9,472 nt of DNA from an uncultured Peptococcaceae bacterium (GTDB taxonomy: Bacteria > Bacillota > Peptococcia > Peptococcales > Peptococcaceae), in contig CALAKO010000043.1 in the NCBI GenBank assembly GCA_937922955.1, positions 1 to 9,472 of the forward strand. Direction: 5' to 3'. A program made the translations under genes and the position numbers. How positions within the stretch are numbered: the first letter of the stretch is position 1; each line of letters begins with the position of its first letter. Shown here one piece after another: positions 4,944 to 9,472 of the stretch. The notes below the pieces were generated by a model. The model saw only the letters and a list, made by a program, of their open reading frames with translations, was not told where the DNA came from and did no database searches.

Positions 4944-5317
4944 AAGAGATTAGAACTCGATTAAAAAAGAAACCTAAGTGGATGGAATGGGAACGTGTGA
5001 TGATTTACATTGCTGAGGATGGAAAGGTAAAGATGGCGAAAGATGTGCCCGGTGTGATGGAGCGACTGATGCCAGAGCCAGTGTTTGTCAAAAGCGGATT
5101 ATTGGATGAAACCCCATATTCACTGATGAGGGCGAAAGGTAAAGGGAAAAAGAATAAACTGGCGACAGCAATTGCTGGGAAAAATGTGAGTGGTGCGGCT
5201 TTGATCGTAAAAGAAGAGGAAGATGTTTTTGGCGAACGAACATTTTGCGGAATGACAGCAGAAGAGGCTGGAAAATGGGTCGGGCGTATTGTGAAGGCAA
5301 GAGGTCATTTGAAATGA
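4940..5317 (+). CDS. Unrecognised 125-aa basic protein
   Basis: Starts by ATGA overlap with the previous gene, so it is translationally coupled. The N-terminus is basic (MKEIRTRLKKKPKWMEWERV), a Lys/Gly-rich linker lies near residue 65-73 (RAKGKGKKNK), and the C-terminus is a helix pair (TAEEAGKWVGRIVKARGHLK). No catalytic motif is seen. Being the last gene before the structured noncoding block and the Rep gene, it may belong with replication, but nothing in the protein shows this. Confidence 0.65.
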   Translation: MKEIRTRLKKKPKWMEWERVMIYIAEDGKVKMAKDVPGVMERLMPEPVFVKSGLLDETPYSLMRAKGKGKKNKLATAIAGKNVSGAALIVKEEEDVFGERTFCGMTAEEAGKWVGRIVKARGHLK

Positions 5318-5318
5318 A

Positions 5319-5445
5319 AAAGCGCATAAAAAAAGAGATGGATGCGCTGGCACGCATTCATCTCAAGGCACAATAATATAACCTACAATTATTATAAATG
5401 TGCCTGTGTGAAAAGTCAAGGAAAGCGCGGTTATATGCGCTTTCC
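5319..5445. other. Multi-stem-loop noncoding block before the HUH Rep gene; candidate origin
   Basis: The 173-bp gap 5318-5490 has no gene but strong dyads. Hairpin 1: 5335-5346 with 5353-5364, 12 bp with one G-T pair, loop CTGGCA. Hairpin 2: GGCACA (5367-5372) with TGTGCC (5399-5404), then ATAATA with TATTAT inside, 3-base bulge, loop TAACCTACAAT. Hairpin 3: GGAAAGCGC (5420-5428) with GCGCTTTCC (5437-5445). In an alternative fold, AAAGCGCATA (5319-5328) pairs perfectly with TATGCGCTTT (5434-5443), closing a stem around hairpins 1 and 2. None is followed by T residues on the plus strand. HUH replication proteins nick at stem-loops often near their own gene, so a double-strand origin is the favoured reading. 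A structured leader RNA is the alternative. The A7 run at 5328-5334 could make hairpin 1 a minus-strand terminator, but no minus-strand gene is near. Confidence 0.5.
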
Positions 5446-5490
5446 CGAGCTTGTAATTGGTATTAAGATCTCGACGAAGGAGAAAGCAGC

Positions 5491-6282
5491 ATGGGCATGT
5501 TTGTGAGAGAGAAAAAGATCTTCTGTGGAAAAGACTACATGGAAGTGGATATTTATCAATTGAGTGATCGGAATCTTCGAAAGAAAAAATCGCAAAAGCG
5601 AGAAAAGGTGACAGCACCTGCTCAAAAGAACTTGAATGATAAGAATGCGAAAAGATATTTGCGTCAGTTGATAAAAACAAATTTTGGATCAGGCGATTTA
5701 CATGTGACGTGCACTTACAGAAATGAGATGCTGCCGGAGACAATGGAAGAGGCTGAAAAGGAAGTGACAAACTTCATCAGAAGAATCCAATATCATTGCA
5801 AGAAGAATAAGCTGCCATCACTGAAATATATCATCATCACAGAGGGTGTGTGTAAGGGTGAAAAGCCAAAGCGCATACATCACCATATTATCATGAGCAA
5901 GATTGACCGAGATGTTGTAGAAAATCTTTGGCGCAAACCGAAAAAGAAGGGAGAGAAGATTGGGGAACAGATTGGTTTTTGCAATGCGGATCGCTTGCAG
6001 GTGGATGATGATGGAGGAATCAATGCACTCGTTAATTATTTGAGCAAAGATCCTCAGGGAAGAAAACGCTGGCGGAGTAGTCAAAATTTGCGTAAGCCAG
6101 AATTTGCAGTTGCTGATCGCAAATGGAGCAAAAGAAAACTGGCGGATACCGTTGGTGTGCATGATGATGATCGACGTTTTTGGGAACAGAAATTTCATGG
6201 ATGGCGCATGGTATCGTGTGAATCGGTGTATAACGAGATTTCTGGATGGAGCATTTATTTGGAGTTTAGGAGGATGGAATGA
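5491..6282 (+). CDS. HUH-endonuclease replication-associated protein (G2P/ORF2-type Rep)
   Basis: 263 aa. The HUH signature is clear: LKYIIITEGVCKG with E118, then KRIHHHIIMS with the metal-binding histidines H130-H132, and VNYLSKDPQG with Y183 as the likely nicking tyrosine and K186 (Y-x2-K). The strand GDLHVTCTYR at 68-77 fits motif I. This is the layout of replication-associated proteins of the filamentous G2P and plasmid/phage ORF2 type, which cut one strand, stay bound through tyrosine and prime rolling-circle synthesis. The N-terminal 60 residues are basic. AAGGAG at 5477-5482 is eight bases before ATG 5491. An ssb gene lies downstream and a stem-loop block upstream, which fits a replication initiator. 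A relaxase-like or other HUH role is less likely. Confidence 0.8.
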   Translation: MGMFVREKKIFCGKDYMEVDIYQLSDRNLRKKKSQKREKVTAPAQKNLNDKNAKRYLRQLIKTNFGSGDLHVTCTYRNEMLPETMEEAEKEVTNFIRRIQYHCKKNKLPSLKYIIITEGVCKGEKPKRIHHHIIMSKIDRDVVENLWRKPKKKGEKIGEQIGFCNADRLQVDDDGGINALVNYLSKDPQGRKRWRSSQNLRKPEFAVADRKWSKRKLADTVGVHDDDRRFWEQKFHGWRMVSCESVYNEISGWSIYLEFRRME

Positions 6283-6518
6283 TGGGCGAGAAGGCGATAC
6301 TAGTCAAACCAATGCCACCGATACCATTACAAATTGGTGCACTCTACGAGTTTAGAGAAATGACATTAACGGGTGATCTTGTGGTAGATGGAAAAAGATG
6401 GAGAGGATGGGTGCGAAAAGAGTACGGAAGGTTTTATCTTGTGGAAGATGTGCTGGGTTTTTTCACAACCATACATAAATATAGAGTAGGGAATGACTGG
6501 CAGGTGAAGAGGATATGA
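6279..6518 (+). CDS. Unrecognised 79-aa beta-rich protein
   Basis: Starts by ATGATG overlap with the Rep stop; AGGAGG at 6268-6273 is five bases from ATG 6279 and eight from ATG 6282, so either may be used. The text alternates short strands (IGALYEFREMTLTGDLVVDG, then FYLVEDVLGFFTTIHKYRV) with aromatic residues, suggesting a small beta-barrel or sheet. No family is recognised. It overlaps the HNH-like gene by ATGA. Its place between Rep and SSB suggests a replication accessory role, by context only. Confidence 0.65.
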   Translation: MMGEKAILVKPMPPIPLQIGALYEFREMTLTGDLVVDGKRWRGWVRKEYGRFYLVEDVLGFFTTIHKYRVGNDWQVKRI

Positions 6519-6811
6519 TTAAATTTGAGGATCGGAGTTGTTTTATTTGCGGAAGTAGAGAGCGCGTGGAACTGCATCATATTTTTGGCGCTGCCAACCG
6601 TGGGCGATCAGATGATGATGGGCTGACGGTATTTTTGTGTGCACGGTGTCATAGGGAAGGAAAGCATAGCGCTCATCAGTCAGCAGAGGTGGCACAGCTA
6701 CTGCACGCGGTTGGTGAGTTGATGTGGCTGCGCGAACACACCGATAAAGGGGTGTGGGATTTTGTACGCCGGTATGGAAGAAACTATTTGAGGGATTTTA
6801 AGGAGGGGTGA
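6515..6811 (+). CDS. HNH-like zinc protein of the replication region
   Basis: 98 aa. C9-x2-C12, then ELHHIFG (H21, H22), N28-R29, LCARCH (C42, C45, H46) and H54 form the compact Zn/HNH pattern seen in small phage HNH proteins: two CxxC knuckles that pin the beta-beta-alpha metal fold, with the HH pair as catalytic candidate. The C-terminus (GVWDFVRRYGRNYL) is typical of this small phage family. It may be a nuclease for recombination or resolution of replication products. Known relatives are mostly annotated from sequence alone. It starts inside the preceding stop (ATGA) and is followed by AAGGAGGGG for the next gene. Confidence 0.7.
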   Translation: MIKFEDRSCFICGSRERVELHHIFGAANRGRSDDDGLTVFLCARCHREGKHSAHQSAEVAQLLHAVGELMWLREHTDKGVWDFVRRYGRNYLRDFKEG

Positions 6812-6813
6812 AG

Positions 6814-6954
6814 GTGCTTAATGTAGAGAAATATTTGGGTGAATTATTAGAGGCTGATGATAAATTTTCCAAGCTTATTGAATTGGCAGAGTTAAATCCA
6901 TGTTCAGCAAGCGATTTGATTGAATGGCTTTTTGCGGAGGTGAGTGATGAATAA
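6814..6954 (+). CDS. Unrecognised 46-aa acidic peptide
   Basis: GTG 6814 lies four to eight bases after AAGGAGGGGTG (6800-6810) and gives a helical acidic protein, MLNVEKYLGELLEADDKFSK and on to a TAA at 6952-6954. Its end overlaps the ssb start and carries the ssb ribosome binding site. No family is recognised. The strong site and full overlap with ssb make it a likely real gene. Confidence 0.6.
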   Translation: MLNVEKYLGELLEADDKFSKLIELAELNPCSASDLIEWLFAEVSDE

Positions 6955-7342
6955 GACGTTATTGACAGGACGTTTAACGAGAGATCCAGAGCTGAGACGC
7001 ACACAGGGAGGTACACCAGTGTGTCGTTTTAATCTGGCGGTGAGCAGGCCGTCTACAGAAGGAGATGCAGATTTTATCCCATGTATTGCTTGGGGAAAAA
7101 CCGCTGAAAATCTGGTGCAATATATGCGGCAAGGTGGACTTTTGGCAATTGAAGGACGCATTCAGGTTTCAACCTACGAGAAAGATGGGCAGAAAAAGTG
7201 GGATATTCATGTAGTGGCTGGGCGCATCGAGTTCATGGGAAACAAACAGCAAGAGCCAGTGCGAGATGTGGTGAATGAATCTCAGAGGTTTAGCGAATTT
7301 GGGACTGAGGTTACGTTTAGTGATGATGATTTACCATTTTGA
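6947..7342 (+). CDS. ssb: Single-stranded DNA-binding protein
   Basis: 131 aa OB-fold SSB that coats single-stranded DNA in replication and recruits partners through its tail. It opens MNKTLLTGRLTRDPELR, continues TPVCRFNLAVSRP, then DFIPCIAWGKTAENLVQYMR, GGLLAIEGRIQVSTYEKDGQ and VVAGRIEFMG, all hallmarks of bacterial and phage SSB, and finishes in the acidic DDDLPF partner-binding tip. The linker is short (about 25 residues), usual for phage SSB. ATG 6947 is preferred, five bases after GGAGGT (6936-6941); GTG 6944 lies closer to that site. It fits the preceding HUH Rep, since rolling-circle synthesis exposes single strands. Confidence 0.95.
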   Translation: MNKTLLTGRLTRDPELRRTQGGTPVCRFNLAVSRPSTEGDADFIPCIAWGKTAENLVQYMRQGGLLAIEGRIQVSTYEKDGQKKWDIHVVAGRIEFMGNKQQEPVRDVVNESQRFSEFGTEVTFSDDDLPF

Positions 7343-7356
7343 TTGGAGGAGATACG

Positions 7357-7743
7357 ATGGATTATTTTGAAGCATTTAAGAGAAAAATTATGCAACGGCA
7401 TCCGTATGCGACGATGGTGCCACAGGAAGCGGCGATGGGGATTGCAAGTGAAGCGGGAGAATATCTGCAGTTGGTGCGTAAGTGGGAGTTTGAGGATAAA
7501 CCTTTTAACGAGGGCGAAGCTATCGTTGAGTTGTCGGATGTGTTCCATTATTTGATGCAGGCTTGCATCAATCATGACATTAGCATGGAGGAGCTGGCAC
7601 GAGTCAATTTGTTGAAAATGGAAGCTGGAGAAAAGGGAGAACTGCGAACCTATGAGCAGGCAATGCGGCATTTAGACAGGCATAACATCTTAAACAGTGA
7701 ACTGGATGAAATCGAGGCAGCAATAGCGGTGGTATCGAGATGA
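7357..7743 (+). CDS. MazG-like nucleotide pyrophosphohydrolase
   Basis: 128 aa. The metal-binding motif of the all-alpha NTP pyrophosphatases is visible as E32-x2-E35 (ASEAGEYLQL) and E58-x2-D61 (VELSDVFHYL), in the right spacing, followed by the helix LARVNLLKM. Such enzymes cleave NTPs or dNTPs to the monophosphate and pyrophosphate, cleaning the pool or altering nucleotide alarmones during phage growth. TGGAGGAG (7344-7351) is five bases before ATG 7357; the in-frame reading back to 7339 is an artefact of the upstream ssb end. The last codon overlaps the next start (ATGA). The tail after residue 95 is a helix pair without a known motif. Confidence 0.85.
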   Translation: MDYFEAFKRKIMQRHPYATMVPQEAAMGIASEAGEYLQLVRKWEFEDKPFNEGEAIVELSDVFHYLMQACINHDISMEELARVNLLKMEAGEKGELRTYEQAMRHLDRHNILNSELDEIEAAIAVVSR

Positions 7744-7898
7744 GAAAAGAACGGTGTGGAAATTGCGAACATTTTAAAAGGAGAACCAGTGAATGTCGAT
7801 ATGGTGGCGATGTTGATCCAGAAGATGCGCGGTGTCATATGTATGATAGGAATATGAAGGAGGCGGAAAAAGATGGTGAACTGGAAGCAAGTAGCTGA
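7740..7898 (+). CDS. 52-aa Cys-rich zinc-ribbon-like protein
   Basis: Starts by ATGA overlap with the MazG-like gene and reads MRKERCGNCEHFKRRTSECR, ending in a charged helix. Cysteines 6 and 9 (CGNC), 19 and 33 could hold one zinc, the pattern of small phage proteins that begin with a CxxC-x-[HY]F element. Function unknown. It overlaps the next gene by 26 bases and contains its ribosome binding site. Confidence 0.65.
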   Translation: MRKERCGNCEHFKRRTSECRYGGDVDPEDARCHMYDRNMKEAEKDGELEASS

Positions 7899-8301
7899 AG
7901 ATGATCTCAGAAATTATGAAGAAATCAAAGCGGCCGTTGAGAACAATAGACAGCAGATTGCGATTTTGGAAGAGGAATTGAAAAGTGTTCAGGCGGTACA
8001 GCTGGAAGCTGGCGCACGTAGTGAGAAGGTGACTGGAGATGAAAGCATTAATCGTTTGGTTTTAAAGATTGAGTTGGAAGAAATCCTTGCACGAAATGAG
8101 AAGCGGATTGGCTTGATCGAAAATGGGTTGATGGGGTTGGATCGTGAGGAGCGCTTGGCGCTTGAGTATTTTTATATCAATCATCGACAGCGTGCAGCGG
8201 AAGGATTATGTGAAGCGCTGTGTGTTGAACGTACAACAGCTTACAAATTGCGTGGGCAGGCGTTACATAAATACATTGTGCGTGCTTATGGGATTGTGTA
8301 A
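7873..8301 (+). CDS. Late-gene transcription regulator, ArpU/RinA-like with sigma-region-4-like HTH
   Basis: 142 aa. The first 80 residues form a long coiled coil (QQIAILEEELKSVQ and around). The last 55 (LMGLDREERLALEYFYINHR, then ALCVERTTAYKLRGQALHKY) follow the sigma-region-4-like pattern of phage late regulators: 'L...ER..LE.rY', then a helix-turn-helix whose recognition helix carries TTAYK, then 'AL.KY'. Proteins of this type (ArpU, RinA families) stand just before the packaging genes and activate late transcription, as here. AAGGAGG (7857-7863) supports ATG 7873. Which family it belongs to is not certain. Confidence 0.75.
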   Translation: MVNWKQVAEDDLRNYEEIKAAVENNRQQIAILEEELKSVQAVQLEAGARSEKVTGDESINRLVLKIELEEILARNEKRIGLIENGLMGLDREERLALEYFYINHRQRAAEGLCEALCVERTTAYKLRGQALHKYIVRAYGIV

Positions 8302-8374
8302 CGCGGAAAAAATGCGGACGAAATTTATGGATACCAGTGATATATTGATATTAGACAATTTATCCCTCCGACAG

Positions 8375-8418
8375 AGAGCGGACATATCTTAATGCAAGAT
8401 GTGTCCGCTCTTTGTTTT
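8375..8418 (+). terminator. Strong hairpin with U-rich tail between late regulator and packaging genes
   Basis: AGAGCGGACATATCTT (8375-8390) pairs with 8396-8411 over 16 bp with a single T-G pair, loop AATGC, followed by TTTGTTTT through 8418. It has all marks of an intrinsic terminator for the early/replication transcript. The next gene's ribosome binding site (AAGGAG, 8419-8424) begins right after the tail, so late transcription must start downstream, pass it by antitermination, or read through. Confidence 0.8.
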
Positions 8419-8433
8419 AAGGAGATGGCGGCA

Positions 8434-8859
8434 ATGAAGATGAAAAAAATATGCCCACGGTGTCAGGCAGTAGTGATTGATGCAACACAAGAATGTTGTG
8501 AGCGTTGTTCAAGTAACGGAGAACGTCGCCATAAAGAATACGATTGCTTTCGACGGGATAGGCGTGCGGCTGCATTTTATCATTCACCAGAGTGGGCACA
8601 TATGGCAGAGCATATTAGACAGGTTCAGGGTGGTGTGGATCTATGGGCGTTGTATGAGGAACATCGACTTGTGAGTGAGGAACTGTGCGTGCATCACATT
8701 GTGGAGCTGAGTGAGGATTGGTCACAGAGATTATGTGAAGAGAACCTCTTCCTTACAAGCAGACGCTCACATGCATTGATCCACAAGTTGTATCGACATA
8801 ACAGAAAACAGATACAAGATAGGCTGAGAGACATATTAAATCACATCGAGACTTCGTAG
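8434..8859 (+). CDS. HNH endonuclease associated with DNA packaging
   Basis: 141 aa. An N-terminal zinc ribbon (C7-x2-C10, C22-x2-C25) leads through a basic stretch to the HNH core: LCVHHIVELSED (H87, H88), ENLFLTS (N104) and RRSHALIH (H113, H117), the H-N-H/N metal site of phage endonucleases. Proteins of this kind sit next to the small terminase in cos-type phages and, as shown for HK97 gp74, assist terminase in specific cutting of the packaging site. AAGGAG at 8419-8424 favours ATG 8434; ATG 8425 overlaps it. The gap after it probably holds the cos site. Confidence 0.88.
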   Translation: MKMKKICPRCQAVVIDATQECCERCSSNGERRHKEYDCFRRDRRAAAFYHSPEWAHMAEHIRQVQGGVDLWALYEEHRLVSEELCVHHIVELSEDWSQRLCEENLFLTSRRSHALIHKLYRHNRKQIQDRLRDILNHIETS

Positions 8860-8991
8860 CAAAAGGGCAGGGGGGCCGAAAATTCTATCAGGCTGTGATT
8901 TAGATGACCGCATCCCCCGTTTTTTTCTGGGAAAATGCCAAAAACTCAAAGGGCTATTTATGAGGAATATTTTACGCAAAGGGGTGATTGA
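8860..8991. other. Noncoding gap before small terminase; probable cos region
   Basis: No gene in these 132 bases. A G-run (AGGGGGGCC near 8870-8878), an A-rich stretch, and GACCGCATCCCCCGTTTTTTT (ending near 8927) with the pairing C-run and T-run make an asymmetrical layout like the cos regions that lie between HNH and terminase genes in many Gram-positive phages. That comparison is from memory. The G5/C5 pairing with the T-run could also end transcription of the HNH gene, though the loop would be long. The end of the gap carries GGGGTG (8981-8986), the ribosome binding site of the next gene. Confidence 0.45.
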
Positions 8992-9472
8992 ATGGCAGGC
9001 GGAAGACCACGAAAAATGATGTCGGTTTCAACTGGGAAAATTAGTAAAGAAGAACGACTGGAGAGGGAAATTCAGGAATCAAAGTTGAAACTGGGAAGGG
9101 ACGATCTGAGGCCGCCGTCGTTTCTTGATTTTGAAGGGCAAAAAGAATTCAAACGCGTAGTAAAAGAGGCTAAAAAAGTCGATATTTTGGACAATTTAGA
9201 CCTGACCATACTTGCCATCTATGCTCATTCCTGGGAGCAGTACACAAAATGTGCGGACTTCATCAAACTGAATGGTGTGACTGCAACACGTGAAAACCAG
9301 TTTGGAGAATATGAAACGGTTTCTCCTTGGGTGAGTGCGCAGGAAAAGTATGCGAAGCAGATCATGCAGTGTTCGGCAAAATTGGGATTGGCTACTACAG
9401 ATCGTCTGAAACTTATCGTACCAACGAAAGATGAAGAGCAGCCGATCAATAAATATATGAAATATGCAAAGT
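8992..9472 (+). CDS. terS: Phage terminase small subunit, P27 family (3' end cut by window)
   Basis: 160 codons visible. It starts MAGGRPRKMMSVSTGKISKE; the 'GRPRK' basic N-terminus and the body RPPSFLDFEGQKEFKRVVKE, then VDILDNLDLTILAIYAHSWE, and later the pair NQFGEYETVSPWVSAQEKYA and IMQCSAKLGLATTDRLKLIV, fit the P27-type small terminase, including the 'S-x-LGLT-x-x-x-R' C-terminal helix. The small subunit recognises phage DNA and directs the large subunit to cut and package it. ATG 8992 follows GGGGTG (8981-8986). The large terminase should follow beyond the window edge. Located right after HNH and the probable cos site, as usual. Confidence 0.9.
   Translation, partial: MAGGRPRKMMSVSTGKISKEERLEREIQESKLKLGRDDLRPPSFLDFEGQKEFKRVVKEAKKVDILDNLDLTILAIYAHSWEQYTKCADFIKLNGVTATRENQFGEYETVSPWVSAQEKYAKQIMQCSAKLGLATTDRLKLIVPTKDEEQPINKYMKYAK

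Noticed and set aside
4234..5770. Several minus-strand open frames of 60-135 codons
   Set aside because: They lie opposite well-supported plus-strand genes, have His/Ser/Pro-rich low-complexity text, and lack ribosome binding sites.
8144..8392. Plus-strand frame overlapping the late regulator
   Set aside because: It is an out-of-frame shadow of the sigma-like C-terminus and runs on into the terminator hairpin.
1..9472. tRNA, rRNA, CRISPR array, insertion sequence
   Set aside because: No cloverleaf, repeat-spacer series, transposase or terminal inverted repeats were seen on either strand; short repeats found are operator and leader elements.

Overview
The window is a stretch of a temperate tailed bacteriophage (prophage) of a low-to-mid GC Bacillota host. 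Grounds for this are purine-rich AGGAGG-type ribosome binding sites, GTG and TTG starts beside ATG, tightly overlapping small genes, and the phage gene order: lysogeny switch, early accessory genes, replication genes, late regulator, HNH plus small terminase. Ancestry within the Negativicutes or Clostridia would be a guess. Integrase, lysis and structural genes are not in the window. Both ends cut a gene: the repressor at the left, the small terminase at the right.

Region 1 (1-707), lysogeny switch. A CI-like XRE repressor on the minus strand and a 70-aa Cro-like XRE protein on the plus strand diverge from a 150-bp control region. Each has a recognisable promoter. Three CTTGCA/TGCAAG inverted repeats sit over these promoters, and a fourth lies on the cro-like stop codon.

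Region 2 (780-3340), a duplicated accessory module. A plus-strand gene of about 118 aa with a conserved N-terminus (PSDEELELFLFAMN) faces a minus-strand DUF2513-like gene, and the pair occurs twice. Each DUF2513-like gene has its own extended -10 promoter and its own hairpin terminator placed against the end of the facing gene. Between the copies lie three small plus-strand genes, one of them an excisionase/MerR-like DNA-binding protein.

Region 3 (3430-5317), a compact plus-strand operon of mostly unrecognised small proteins. It starts with a protein carrying two HTH-like segments and includes a Cys-rich 55-aa protein, a single-pass membrane peptide and a small beta-rich, possibly Sm/SH3-like protein.

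Region 4 (5318-7898), replication. A 173-bp noncoding block folds into several stem-loops directly before a HUH rolling-circle-type replication protein. It is followed by a small beta-rich protein, an HNH-like zinc protein, a 46-aa protein, single-strand DNA-binding protein, a MazG-like pyrophosphohydrolase and a Cys-rich 52-aa protein. HUH Rep, SSB and nucleotide-pool clean-up make a coherent replication set.

Region 5 (7873-9472), switch to late genes and packaging. A sigma-region-4-like (ArpU/RinA-type) late regulator is followed by a near-perfect 16-bp hairpin with a U-rich tail. Then come a packaging HNH endonuclease, a 132-bp noncoding gap with G- and C-runs that probably holds cos, and the P27-family small terminase subunit.

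The points most worth following up are the twice-occurring convergent pair with DUF2513-like genes and the structured noncoding block ahead of the HUH Rep gene.
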